A stretch of 64,000 bases of DNA, taken from the NCBI RefSeq assembly GCF_002954725.1, contig NZ_MSCQ01000002.1, forward strand, positions 1,201,358-1,265,357, read 5' to 3'. The position numbers were made by a program, and so were the translations under genes. The notes under the pieces are model-generated. The model saw only the letters and a list, made by a program, of their open reading frames with translations. It ran no database searches and was not told the origin of the DNA. Positions 44,918 to 54,086 of this stretch are shown here, one piece after another. Within the stretch, counting starts at the first letter, position 1. Each line of letters begins with the position of its first letter. The DNA comes from Photobacterium phosphoreum. Lineage in GTDB: Bacteria > Pseudomonadota > Gammaproteobacteria > Enterobacterales > Vibrionaceae.

Positions 44918-45823
44918 TTATTGGAACTGATTACGATTGCGTTGATAATAATAATATAAATGCTCAATGAATAATTTGACTTTAGTTGGTTGCTGTTTGG
45001 TATAAGGATATACCGCATAAATACCTAATGATTTAGCGACATAAGGTGCTAATACTTCAACTAATGCGCCTTGGGCTAAGTCTTGAGCGACTAATATCTT
45101 AGGAACGTAAACCAAGCCTTGACCATGTAATGCTGCCCCCCGTAGTGCAGAAGCATTATTGGTTGTAAAATTGCCATGAACATTGATCGTATGGGTGCCG
45201 AATTTATCGTTAACGAGCCAAGCATTAGCCCCTGTTTCTTGAAAGCTATAACCAAGGCAATTATGGCAACTTAATTGTTCGGTATCGACAGGCGTACCAT
45301 GTTGAGCAAGATAGCTGGGTGCACCACATATCACCCACCGCGCTTCTACCAATTGTCGTGCAATAAAACTAGAGTCCGGCATTGCGCCTGTACGAATAGC
45401 GAGATCAAATCCTTCCTGTACTAAATCAACAAAACGATTATCGAGATCCATTTCAATGTGAATATCGGGATATTTCTCACTAAAAGCGGCAATCGCCTCT
45501 GGCAGAATAAGTTCACCAGAGATAGTGGGAACCGTTAAGCGAATATTGCCCGTTAAACTTTCACCTAAACCACTCATGGCGTCATTGGCATTTTGAACTG
45601 CGTTATACACTTCTCTAGCATGGTGATAAAACACTTCCCCAGCTTCTGTCAGTGTTAATTTTCGAGTGGTGCGGTAAATGAGTTGTACCCCTAACGCATT
45701 CTCTAACGCTGTTATGCGTTTGCTGACGACGGATTTCGTTAAGCCGATATGATCGGCGGCCTTACAAAAGGAACCGGTTTCAATTAGATGGTAAAACAGT
45801 AATAAATTTTTAGTGGTTGGCAT
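44918..45823 (-). CDS. LysR-type regulator, divergent from the FAD/Fe-S oxidoreductase
   Basis: A 301-residue LysR regulator. The winged helix spans residues about 1-60 (SFCKAADHIGLTKSVVSKRI) and the effector domain follows (NIRLTVPTISGELILPEAIA). The effector type resembles the CrgA/DsdC-like group of regulators that act on neighbouring genes. It is transcribed divergently from the oxidoreductase across 133 bp, so it likely controls it, perhaps in response to a hydroxy acid; that is inference. Confidence 0.85.
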   Translation of the reverse strand: MPTTKNLLLFYHLIETGSFCKAADHIGLTKSVVSKRITALENALGVQLIYRTTRKLTLTEAGEVFYHHAREVYNAVQNANDAMSGLGESLTGNIRLTVPTISGELILPEAIAAFSEKYPDIHIEMDLDNRFVDLVQEGFDLAIRTGAMPDSSFIARQLVEARWVICGAPSYLAQHGTPVDTEQLSCHNCLGYSFQETGANAWLVNDKFGTHTINVHGNFTTNNASALRGAALHGQGLVYVPKILVAQDLAQGALVEVLAPYVAKSLGIYAVYPYTKQQPTKVKLFIEHLYYYYQRNRNQFQ

Positions 45824-45956
45824 TAGTATAGTTTTTGCAACACAGATGTGAATTAATCAATATATATCAACTATACCGATAGCAGTAAAATTATTCATCC
45901 TTTATTGAAATAGTAAGCATGGTATTTATGCTTAAAAATAATCACATGGAGCAATG

Positions 45957-48788
45957 ATGCAGCCTGCTTATACGGATTTGATAGAACAATTACGCCAGCA
46001 AATTGATGAAAAAAGAATTATTACCGATCCAACCTTAACCTTGGCTTATGGTACTGATGCGAGTTTTTACCGTTTGTTACCGCAATTAGTTCTACAGCTT
46101 GATACACTCGATGAAGTTATTTTTGCGATTAAAACCTGTTATGAACGTCAAATAGCCATTACGTTTCGCGCAGCAGGCACCAGTCTTTCTGGTCAAGCAC
46201 AGTCTGATTCTGTGTTAATTACCTTAACGCGACGTTGGCGTGATTATAAAGTGTTGAATGAGGGTGCTCAAATTTGGCTGCAACCGGGTCTTATTGGTGC
46301 AGAAGCGAATACCATTTTAGCCCCATTTGGACGTAAAATTGGCCCCGATCCCGGTTCAATCAATAGCTGTAAAATTGGAGGGATTGTTGCTAATAATGCT
46401 TCAGGTATGTGTTGTGGTACTTCTCAAAATAGCTACCGTACCATTGCAGGTATGACGGTGGTTTTAGCCGATGGTACTTTGCTTAATACTTTAGATCTCA
46501 ACAGTATTGCCGCGTTTAAAAAAAGTCATCCAAAGATGATTTCAGAACTGATGCTATTGGTGAGTGAATGCCAAGCTAATCGTGTTTTAGCCGATAAAAT
46601 TCGTCATAAATATCGATTAAAAAACACTACTGGATACAGCCTTAATGCGTTGGTGGATTTTGATGATCCGATTGATGTCTTGCAACATTTATTTATTGGC
46701 TCAGAAGGGACGTTAGGTTTTATTGCTGATGTGACTTATAACACTGTTATTAACCATGCTTTTAAAGCGTCTGGTCTGTTCGTGTTTGCTGATATTGAAC
46801 AAACATGTCTTGCTGTCAGCCAACTCAGTAAAACCCGTGTTGCAGCGGTAGAGTTAATGGATAACCGTTCATTAGCATCCGTAGCTGAAAAGCCCGGCAT
46901 GCCACGTTTTATTGCGCAATTAGGTGTGGATGGTAATACTGAGGCAGCGGCATTATTAATTGAACTGCATGCTGAAGATGAACACGATCTGCTGCTTCAA
47001 AGTGATGGAATACAACAGATAATCAATGCGTTTTCGCCCATTAAACAAATAGATTTTAGTCGTGATGCTAAAGTGTGTGAGCAATTATGGGGCATTCGTA
47101 AAGAACTATTTCCGGCTGTTGGTGCAGTACGAGAAAGTGGCACAACGGTTATCATTGAAGATGTCGCCTTTCCAATTGAACAATTAGCGCCCGCCGTACG
47201 TGATTTACAAACACTCTTTGTGCAATTTGAATATCATGAAGCGATCATTTTTGGTCATGCTTTAGCGGGTAATTTACATTTTGTCTTTACACAGGCATTT
47301 GATACGCAAGTTGAAATTGAACGTTACAGCGCATTTATGGATGCTGTTGCCCAATTGGTGGCGGTTGATTATCAAGGTTCATTAAAAGCCGAGCATGGTA
47401 CGGGTCGCAATATGGCACCCTTTATTGAACTTGAGTGGGGGTATGATGGCTATCAGCTGATGCTGGCGATTAAAGCTATTTTTGATACGCGCGGAATATT
47501 AAATCCGGGTGTGATCATTAATGCAGATAAAAAAGCACATATTAAGCATTTGAAAGCCATGCCCATTGCGGATGAGCTTATTGATAAATGTGTTGAGTGT
47601 GGTTTTTGTGAGCCAGTATGTCCATCACGTAATTTATCGTTAACACCGCGTCAGCGTAATACCGTATTTCGTGAAATATCACGTTTGCGACGCAGTAATG
47701 AAGATCCTGCTCGTTTAGCCGCAATGGAAAAAACCTACCGCTATTATGGACTTGATACCTGTGCGGCTACTGGGCTGTGTGCTGAGCGTTGCCCTGTTGG
47801 TATTAATACTGGGGATTTAGTGCGTAAATTACGCCAAAATCACACTGAAAAAGCCAAGAAAATTGCTTCATGGACAGGGGACCATTTTGCAACAGTGACC
47901 GCTTCTGCAAAGGCTGGATTAACTATTGCGAGCCAAATGCATAAAGTATTGGGCACGAACAAAATGCGTAAACTAACGCAAAAGGCTTATCAACTGTCAG
48001 GGCATAAAATACCGCAATGGACGCCACATTTACCATTGCCTGCTGCGAAAATAATAGCCCCTGTTATTAACGGGATAACAAAAGAGCGAGTGGTGTATTT
48101 TCCAAGTTGTGCAGCTCGAAATATGGGGGTTGAAGTACAAGCAAAAGATAAACGTCCATTGGCTGAAGTAACGATGTCTTTGCTGGAAAAAGCAGGCTAT
48201 GAGGTGATATTGCCTGCAGATCTCAATAATCAATGTTGTGGAATGCCTTATACCAGTAAAGGCTTTCCTGAAACAGCACACCTTAAAGCACAGCAACTTG
48301 AACGCGTTTTGTGGGAGGCTTCAGAGCAAGGCCAATATCCGATATTGATGGATACCAGCCCATGTGCCAGTACCAGTAAGCAACATTTACGAAAAGAACT
48401 TACTATTTATGAACCGTTCCAATTTGTGGCTGAGTTTGTCTTCTCAAGATTAGAAATTATCCCTCAGCAAGAGCCGGTGATGCTACATATTACTTGTACG
48501 TCACGACGCCAAGGCTTAGCACCACTTATCGAGCAAGTAACTAAAGCCTGTGCGCCACATGTGATTATTCCCGATGATATTAGCTGTTGTGGTTTTGCGG
48601 GCGACAAAGGCTTTACTAAACCAGAACTTAATGCCAGTGCTCTCGCCCCATTAAAAGCGCAAGTACCGGCAGGGTGTAGTGAAGGGTATTCAAATAGTCG
48701 AACCTGTGAAATTGGTTTATCAGAACACAGTGGTATTGAGTACCGCTCAATTTTATATTTAGTTGATAAAGTGAGTCATCGTCGCTAA
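45957..48788 (+). CDS. FAD-binding and Fe-S D-2-hydroxyacid dehydrogenase (Dld/GlcD-like)
   Basis: A 943-residue enzyme. The N-terminal FAD_binding_4 domain includes ITFRAAGTSLSGQAQ and GPDPGSINSCKIGGIVANNA; the central FAD-oxidase domain follows. From residue 545 there are two 4Fe-4S motifs (CVECGFCEPVCP and CAATGLCAERCPVG), then two CCG domains (NQCCGMPYTSKG and SCCGFAGDKG). This layout matches quinone-linked D-lactate or D-2-hydroxyglutarate dehydrogenases. ATG 45957 is preferred over 45954 by spacing from GGAG. It is monocistronic, ending at a terminator, with the LysR gene upstream. Confidence 0.9.
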   Translation: MQPAYTDLIEQLRQQIDEKRIITDPTLTLAYGTDASFYRLLPQLVLQLDTLDEVIFAIKTCYERQIAITFRAAGTSLSGQAQSDSVLITLTRRWRDYKVLNEGAQIWLQPGLIGAEANTILAPFGRKIGPDPGSINSCKIGGIVANNASGMCCGTSQNSYRTIAGMTVVLADGTLLNTLDLNSIAAFKKSHPKMISELMLLVSECQANRVLADKIRHKYRLKNTTGYSLNALVDFDDPIDVLQHLFIGSEGTLGFIADVTYNTVINHAFKASGLFVFADIEQTCLAVSQLSKTRVAAVELMDNRSLASVAEKPGMPRFIAQLGVDGNTEAAALLIELHAEDEHDLLLQSDGIQQIINAFSPIKQIDFSRDAKVCEQLWGIRKELFPAVGAVRESGTTVIIEDVAFPIEQLAPAVRDLQTLFVQFEYHEAIIFGHALAGNLHFVFTQAFDTQVEIERYSAFMDAVAQLVAVDYQGSLKAEHGTGRNMAPFIELEWGYDGYQLMLAIKAIFDTRGILNPGVIINADKKAHIKHLKAMPIADELIDKCVECGFCEPVCPSRNLSLTPRQRNTVFREISRLRRSNEDPARLAAMEKTYRYYGLDTCAATGLCAERCPVGINTGDLVRKLRQNHTEKAKKIASWTGDHFATVTASAKAGLTIASQMHKVLGTNKMRKLTQKAYQLSGHKIPQWTPHLPLPAAKIIAPVINGITKERVVYFPSCAARNMGVEVQAKDKRPLAEVTMSLLEKAGYEVILPADLNNQCCGMPYTSKGFPETAHLKAQQLERVLWEASEQGQYPILMDTSPCASTSKQHLRKELTIYEPFQFVAEFVFSRLEIIPQQEPVMLHITCTSRRQGLAPLIEQVTKACAPHVIIPDDISCCGFAGDKGFTKPELNASALAPLKAQVPAGCSEGYSNSRTCEIGLSEHSGIEYRSILYLVDKVSHRR

Positions 48789-48838
48789 TCACGATGGGTT
48801 GATTTTCGTTAAAAAAGAGTTTGATTATTGGCTCGAAT

Positions 48839-48864
48839 AAAAACCTCACATTGTTGAGGTTTTT
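48839..48864 (+). terminator. Rho-independent terminator
   Basis: AAAAACCTCA and TGAGGTTTTT form a 10-bp stem with a six-base loop, about 50 nt after the oxidoreductase stop. Confidence 0.85.
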
Positions 48865-49331
48865 ATATTTAGATATGTCCAAATTATGTCGTTCCAGCTG
48901 AGAAACTTTATTTTAGTGCGTGTATTAGTTACGTAACGCTTAAAAAGTAACCATTAATAAAAATGGTTTTTAAGTTTTTATATTTAAAGTTAAATAATAA
49001 AAAGAACTAAAAGTTATCTGATAGTGGTGGTTTAGTGAGGGAAAATCATTAAATTAATGCTTTTACTCTAATTCATATTCGCTAATGCTTAAAATGAATG
49101 CTTATAAAAGCAGTTTGTGAACTCTATCACTGTTTGCTGTACTTGAAAGCCTTGGTTTGCAGGATTATTATTTCAACACTTTAATTTTTGTATTTATGTT
49201 TATAATAATACAGTTGCACTATTGTTAATGTGTGTATGTATTTTTTGTTAGCAGGTAAACATTTTTAGCTAAAATAATCCCTATCATCTAGACTCAAATT
49301 TAGCTAACTATTAGCTAAATAGGATAAATCC
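48865..49331 (+). promoter_or_regulatory. Promoter region of the EmrAB-type operon
   Basis: About 470 bp with no gene. The last 90 bp carry a putative -35 TTGTTA (49245-49250) and -10 TAAAAT (49270-49275) separated by 19 bp, overlapped by three TTAGCTAA palindromes described separately. The earlier part holds nothing I recognise. Confidence 0.5.
49263..49320. promoter_or_regulatory. Three TTAGCTAA palindromes, probable operator
   Basis: TTAGCTAA occurs at 49265-49272, 49300-49307 and 49311-49318. The first sits in a perfect 12-bp palindrome TTTTAGCTAAAA, and the last two form ATTTAGCTAA-cta-TTAGCTAAAT, an exact inverted repeat. The cluster overlaps the putative -10 and ends 11 nt before the start codon, so a repressor bound there would block both transcription and perhaps translation. 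Confidence 0.7.
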
Positions 49332-50378
49332 ATGGCAACGACAGATACGGCTCAAATAGAACAGTCAAAACCAGCAAAAAAATCAAATAAGTTTCGTAAT
49401 ATTATCATTTTTATTATTATTGCTGCTGGTTTAGGTACCGCAGGATATTTTTATACTCGCCATCAAAAATTATATCCAAGTACTGAAGATGCTTATATTC
49501 ATGCCAACATTCTTTATGTTGCACCGCAAATTAGCGGTAAGGTTTTAAATGTTAATGTTGAAAATTATCAGCATGTTACTGAAGGGGATTTATTAGTTAA
49601 GATTGATCCTGCGCCTTATGAAATTCAGTTAGAACAAGCGAAAGCGGCTTATGAAGTGGCCAGTCAGCAAAATAAAGCCACCGATGATGCAATTTTAGCG
49701 GCGAGTGCGAATGTACGTGCGGCTGATGCTAACCTTGTTGATGTTCAAAAAACATACCATCGTGTGATGGATTTAGTGAACCGTAAATTATTACCGTTAC
49801 AACAAGGTGATGATGTCAAAGCAAAATTAGCTGGTGCGCAAACGGCACTTGAAGCTGCTCGTGCAAAAATGTCGCAATTGATTAATCAACAAGGTGCGAA
49901 AGGCGATGAAGCCCCGCAGGTAAAACAAGCGGCAGCTGCATTAAGCCAAGCTACGTTAAATCTATCGTATACCAATATTTATGCGCCATATGATGGTGAG
50001 TTAGGAAAAGTCACTGTTCGCCCTGGTAGTGTTGTTTCGCCTGGTCTTGCAATGATGCCATTAATTGAAGACAACACCGCATGGCTGCAAGCTAACTATA
50101 AAGAAAAAGATGTCGGCTTATTAAAAGTAGGTATGACAGCAGATGTTGTTTTAGACATGTATCCTGATGTGACTTATCAAGGTCAAGTTGAAGCACTTTC
50201 ACCTGCGAGTGGTTCATCTTTCTCATTATTACCCCCTGAAAACGCAACCGGCAACTGGGTGAAAGTGCCTCAACGTTTCCCTGTTCGAGTAAAATTTACT
50301 GATTTAAAAAATAAGCCATTACTTCGTGTGGGTGCGAGTGCTGATGTGACTATTGATACCCAATCAGAGACGAAGTAA
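49332..50378 (+). CDS. HlyD-family membrane fusion protein (EmrA-like)
   Basis: A 348-residue periplasmic adaptor with a single N-terminal anchor (IIIFIIIAAGLGTAGYFY), the TEDAYIHANILYVAPQISGK start typical of EmrA, a helical hairpin (residues about 95-200), the lipoyl half-motifs and a beta-barrel domain. It should link the inner-membrane transporter encoded next with an outer-membrane channel such as TolC, exporting drugs or fatty acids. Its stop overlaps the start of the next gene by one base. Confidence 0.9.
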   Translation: MATTDTAQIEQSKPAKKSNKFRNIIIFIIIAAGLGTAGYFYTRHQKLYPSTEDAYIHANILYVAPQISGKVLNVNVENYQHVTEGDLLVKIDPAPYEIQLEQAKAAYEVASQQNKATDDAILAASANVRAADANLVDVQKTYHRVMDLVNRKLLPLQQGDDVKAKLAGAQTALEAARAKMSQLINQQGAKGDEAPQVKQAAAALSQATLNLSYTNIYAPYDGELGKVTVRPGSVVSPGLAMMPLIEDNTAWLQANYKEKDVGLLKVGMTADVVLDMYPDVTYQGQVEALSPASGSSFSLLPPENATGNWVKVPQRFPVRVKFTDLKNKPLLRVGASADVTIDTQSETK

Positions 50379-51889
50379 TGAGTGGGTCAGTCACGCCAGC
50401 TAATCGCACATGGATCACCTTAGCCGTTATGTTATCAGCGATCATGGTATTGCTGGATATGACGATTGCCAACGTTGCATTGCCACATATGATGGGGGCA
50501 CTAGGGGTTACATCTGAGCAGGTGACGTGGGTACTTACTTCCTACTCAATGGCTGAAGCTATTTGTATACCGCTGGCAAGTTATTTTGCGCTTAAATTTG
50601 GTGTGCGTAGATTACTCATCGTTTCGGTGATTGGTTTTATCATTAGCTCCGCTTTGTGTGGTCAAGCTGATAGCCTTGCTGAGATGGTTATCTTTCGAAT
50701 AATGCAAGGCGCGTTTGGTGCGTCTGTTATTCCATTAGCACAATCAACCATGGTACAAATTTACCCTGCAAGTGAGCGCGGTAAAGCGATGGCATTATTC
50801 AGTGTCGGTATTTTATTGGGTCCTATTTTAGGTCCAACAGTCGGTGGTATTATCACTGAAAATATGGATTGGCGCTGGATTTTCTATGTCAACGTACCTG
50901 TAGGTGCATTATGTCTTACCTTGGTTTATCTGTTCGTTAAGATAGACGGTAAAGGTGAATCAAAATTAGATTGGCCATTAGTTATAGGCATGACCGTTGG
51001 TATTGGTCTACTGCAAATGGTACTTGATAGGGGCAATGAAGAAGGATGGTTTGCATCTAACTTTATTCTCTTTTCATTGATCATTAGTGCGATTGCTTGG
51101 GTATTCTTCATTGTGCGTTCATGGCGTACAAAAGGGGATGTCGCGCCAATGTGGCTACTAAAAGACCGTAACCTTGCGGTGTCATGTTTAATCATGGCAG
51201 GCTTTTCGATGGGGTTATTTGGTATTACGCAGCTACAACCGATGATGTTGGAACAGTTACTCCATTATCCGGTCGAGACGACGGGGTTTGTGATGGCACC
51301 CCGCGGGTTAACATCAGCGATTGTATTGTTAGTCATGGCGCAATACATGGATCGATTAGATCCCCGAATGCTGGTGGCTGTCGGACTTGGATTTAGTATC
51401 TTTGGTACTTATTTAATGATGCAATACTCAATGAATATTAATTTATATTGGGTATTAATACCGTCAATTATTCAAGGCATGGGAATGGGATTAGTATTTG
51501 CCCCATTGAGTCAAATGGCATATCGAACCTTAGAGGCGAAATATGCAGTTGGTGGGGCGGTGATGTATAACCTTTGTCGAACCATTGGTAGTTCATTTGG
51601 TATATCGATAGTAAATACTTACTTTAGCCGTACACAACAGCGTGAATGGCATGCATTAGGTGCTGATATTACCCCAATGAATCCTATATTGCAGCAGCAG
51701 GCAATGCAGCACCATACCACGGTTACTGATCCTAACTTTATTGCTCAATTAGGTGCGCTATTGCACCAACAATCGACATTACTGGCATTTGTATATACGT
51801 TTGGTTTTTTGATGTTTTCTTATGTTGCATTGCTACCTTTATTGGTATTGTATAGATTTAAGAAAAAAGCGATTAGCACGAATGAATAA
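50378..51889 (+). CDS. DHA2-family MFS multidrug transporter (EmrB-like)
   Basis: A 503-residue transporter with 14 predicted helices. Motifs of the DHA2 group are visible: LDMTIANVALPHMMG in helix 1, the motif C region GPILGPTVGGIITENMDWRW and FYVNVPVGA. It is a proton-driven exporter of hydrophobic compounds working with the adaptor. The ATGA overlap couples the two genes. A hairpin about 20 nt downstream closes the operon. No regulator gene lies nearby, although the promoter clearly has an operator. Confidence 0.92.
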   Translation: MSGSVTPANRTWITLAVMLSAIMVLLDMTIANVALPHMMGALGVTSEQVTWVLTSYSMAEAICIPLASYFALKFGVRRLLIVSVIGFIISSALCGQADSLAEMVIFRIMQGAFGASVIPLAQSTMVQIYPASERGKAMALFSVGILLGPILGPTVGGIITENMDWRWIFYVNVPVGALCLTLVYLFVKIDGKGESKLDWPLVIGMTVGIGLLQMVLDRGNEEGWFASNFILFSLIISAIAWVFFIVRSWRTKGDVAPMWLLKDRNLAVSCLIMAGFSMGLFGITQLQPMMLEQLLHYPVETTGFVMAPRGLTSAIVLLVMAQYMDRLDPRMLVAVGLGFSIFGTYLMMQYSMNINLYWVLIPSIIQGMGMGLVFAPLSQMAYRTLEAKYAVGGAVMYNLCRTIGSSFGISIVNTYFSRTQQREWHALGADITPMNPILQQQAMQHHTTVTDPNFIAQLGALLHQQSTLLAFVYTFGFLMFSYVALLPLLVLYRFKKKAISTNE

Positions 51890-51911
51890 AGTGTCTTGAT
51901 TTTCGTATATA

Positions 51912-51944
51912 CCACTAAAAGGTAGGGTTTCTGCCTTTTAGTGG
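51912..51944 (+). terminator. Hairpin after the EmrAB-type operon
   Basis: CCACTAAAAGG and CCTTTTAGTGG form a perfect 11-bp stem with an 11-base loop, followed by a weak T-rich stretch. Confidence 0.6.
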
Positions 51945-52318
51945 TTGTGATTTAATGCTTATACTAAAGCGGCTAAATTTTTGACCTAGCGGTGAGTTTT
52001 ATTGTGTCATCCCAATGTGAACCACTAGTCGATCATTGGTATGGTTGGCTATTGATATGTATACCTTTTTTAAAACCGGTCACAAAATGTACGCTATAAA
52101 AAACTTTACAACCGCAAGGTTTAATGCGAATATACTTTTACTCTGTAGCTAGAGTTATTGATTGAGAATTAAGTTAAAGAAAAACCCTTAGAAACATCTT
52201 CGTTATTGTTGTGTACACTAGTGTTTCCCTTCGCTTTTCATCATCATATTGAATAATTTAAGCTTCAGTGCATCGCATTTTGCGATAATTTTAAAAAATC
52301 TATATTAAGGGACACATT
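51945..52318 (+). promoter_or_regulatory. Leader region of the cold-shock gene
   Basis: About 370 bp upstream of the cold-shock gene. A long structured 5' leader is usual for cspA-type genes and would be expected here. I cannot identify a canonical cold-box, and no ORF is present. Confidence 0.4.
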
Positions 52319-52531
52319 ATGTCTAACAAATCAACTGGTCTAGTAAAGTGGTTTAACGAAGAGAAAGGTTTTGGTTTTATTACTCAAGACAATGGCGGCG
52401 CTGACGTATTCGTTCATTTCCGTGCAATCGCTTCTGAAGGCTTCAAAACTCTTGCTGAAGGCCAGAAAGTGTCTTTTGAAGTAGAGCAAGGCCAAAAAGG
52501 TCTTCAAGCTGCAAACGTTGTAGCTCTATAA
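52319..52531 (+). CDS. Cold-shock protein, CspA family
   Basis: A 70-residue cold-shock domain protein with both RNA-binding motifs: RNP1 KGFGFI near residue 17 and RNP2 VFVHF near residue 30. The sequence [20 protein letters not shown] is typical of CspA-like RNA chaperones. The ribosome site is AAGGGACAC. The long leader fits cold-induced translation. A strong terminator follows. Confidence 0.93.
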
Positions 52532-52558
52532 TTTTATAGTTAATCTATAAAGTTTGAT

Positions 52559-52591
52559 AAAAGCGTAAATAACAATGTTATTTACGCTTTT
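52559..52591. terminator. Terminator of the cold-shock gene
   Basis: AAAAGCGTAAATAAC and its exact complement form a 15-bp stem with a 3-base loop. It ends in TTTT on the plus strand. Confidence 0.88.
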
Positions 52592-52736
52592 GTAGTATCT
52601 TGGATCCGTATTTAACGATCATCACTTTCACTGCTTTTCTTAATGTCCTTTCCTGCTACTATTTTTACTCCGATAAATCCTATTATCTTCATTAATATAA
52701 AATAATGTCTCTAACTATAATTTAAGTATTATATTT

Positions 52737-52778
52737 ACCAATACCAATACCAATACCAATACCAATACCAATACCATT
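52737..52778. repeat. Hexanucleotide ACCAAT tandem repeat
   Basis: Six perfect ACCAAT units from 52737 to 52772 followed by one imperfect ACCATT (52773-52778). It is in an intergenic region and likely varies in copy number by slippage. Confidence 0.92.
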
Positions 52779-52926
52779 AATTATAAGTGGTCATCTTTCA
52801 AAAGCATTAGATTCGCATGTGCTACCATTATAGGACCTATCACCCTCGCGGGCATTCACTGTCGGGAATGACGAAAAAGGGTATTAAATTAGGTCATAAA
52901 TTTATTGTAATCGGTATTATTATTAT
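52771..52926. mobile_element. Possible miniature inverted-repeat element next to the hexamer array
   Basis: The left end reads ATACCATTAATTATAA and the right end, read on the minus strand, ATACCGATTACAATAAA: an imperfect terminal inverted repeat around ~150 bp. Inside, GGACCTAT and TTAGGTCA form an inner inverted pair, and CGGGAATGACG resembles intergenic repeat families. No coding capacity. It may be a non-autonomous element; one copy in this window cannot prove it. Confidence 0.35.
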
Positions 52927-53138
52927 GAATAGTTAAAACTAACTAAGCGTCCATCATAAGAGCAAATGAGGCTTATAACCTTTTTTTTAAATGCTTGTTG
53001 GCAACCATAGACAGTTTTTAAATATTGAATTTCATCTTGTATATTACTTTCAAATTCTGGTGGATAAACAGCATCGATTGTTAATGAATTGCCAGTAATT
53101 GTTTGATGTGTAAGACGAATGTTTTTCCAATGTGTCAT
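52923..53138 (-). CDS. Small hypothetical protein (71 residues)
   Basis: A 71-residue protein, MTHWKNIRLTHQ start, with AAGG before the ATG. It has an acidic middle (PPEFESNIQDEIQYLK) and a C-terminal hydrophobic/basic part (KKKVISLICSYDGRLVSF). No signal or membrane segment is visible. The 3' end lies at the possible miniature element. I do not recognise the family. Confidence 0.55.
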   Translation of the reverse strand: MTHWKNIRLTHQTITGNSLTIDAVYPPEFESNIQDEIQYLKTVYGCQQAFKKKVISLICSYDGRLVSFNYS

Positions 53139-53327
53139 GCTGTACCTTATTTAATATTATGTATATCATTAAATAGTACGTCATTCTGTATATTGTTGAT
53201 AGCAGTATAGGGTGTTATTGGTGATAAAGAGGTTACTATTCTGTATCTGGTTTATATATAGCATAAACTATACATAATAATGGGAAAACTGGAGGGGATA
53301 AATACAAGAGAAGTATTAGTATTATTA

Positions 53328-53353
53328 AAAAGCCACTATGAAGAGTGGCTTTT
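53328..53353. terminator. Rho-independent terminator of the PEBP gene
   Basis: AAAAGCCACT and AGTGGCTTTT form a 10-bp stem with a 6-base loop, about 20 nt past the minus-strand stop. Confidence 0.85.
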
Positions 53354-53373
53354 GTGTGAAGTGGTAGGTGTTT

Positions 53374-53928
53374 TTATCGTGCGTTAGTCGGTGCAATAAG
53401 ACGAGCTTTACCAATAACGTGCGCTAAAATGTTATAACCTGCTAATGCTGGTGATGCATTTTCAGGTAGTTTAATATTCGCTGTATTTAATGCATAAACA
53501 GTGATTTGGTAATTATGTGGTTTTGCATTTGGCGGTGGGCACGCGCCACCAAACCCTTTAAAGCCAAAGTCATTAGTTACCATACTTGCACCTTTTGGTA
53601 ATGCTTTACCACCAACAGTACCAGCGCCTTCGACAAGTGAATGTACATCAGCGGGAATATTAATCACACTCCAATGCCACCAACCACTGCCTGTTGGTGC
53701 ATCAGGATCGTACATTGTTACCGCAAAGCTTTTTGTTCCAGCCGGAACATCGGTCCAACTTAATTGTGGAGATTCATTTTTCCCGGTACAGCCCCATTGG
53801 TTAAAGAGCTGCTGATTACTCAATGTTTGATCATTGGTTACATTTTGACTGGTTAATGTCATTGCGGCTTGTGACATAAAAGAGGGTAAAGTAAAGAGCA
53901 TGGCCACAGCAATTGTTTTAATTTTCAT
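53374..53928 (-). CDS. YbhB/YbcL-type PEBP protein, exported
   Basis: A 184-residue phosphatidylethanolamine-binding-like protein of the YbhB/YbcL family. A signal peptide MKIKTIAVAMLFTLPSFMSQ directs it to the periplasm. The ligand pocket motifs are MYDPDAPTGSGWWHWSVINI and GGACPPPNAKPHNYQITVYA. The bacterial ligand is unknown. It is monocistronic and divergent from the LysR gene at 54087, which might regulate it. Confidence 0.9.
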   Translation of the reverse strand: MKIKTIAVAMLFTLPSFMSQAAMTLTSQNVTNDQTLSNQQLFNQWGCTGKNESPQLSWTDVPAGTKSFAVTMYDPDAPTGSGWWHWSVINIPADVHSLVEGAGTVGGKALPKGASMVTNDFGFKGFGGACPPPNAKPHNYQITVYALNTANIKLPENASPALAGYNILAHVIGKARLIAPTNAR

Positions 53929-54086
53929 TATTGCACCTTTGAATGGTTAATCTATATTATTAAATAAATTATGATCATTAAACGTTAATGTAAAATACCT
54001 TACGCCTATGATGTATCATTAGTTACAATAGCTCAAATCAATAAAAATATACGAATAGTTGAGAAAAAATAACTTAAGGATAAAAA

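Noticed and set aside
48628..48882. Minus-strand ORF at the end of the oxidoreductase gene
   Set aside because: It is mostly antisense to conserved Fe-S/CCG coding sequence and shows no family features or ribosome site.
52737..52778. Hexamer array considered as a CRISPR or satellite repeat
   Set aside because: The unit is only 6 bp with no spacers, so it is a simple tandem repeat.
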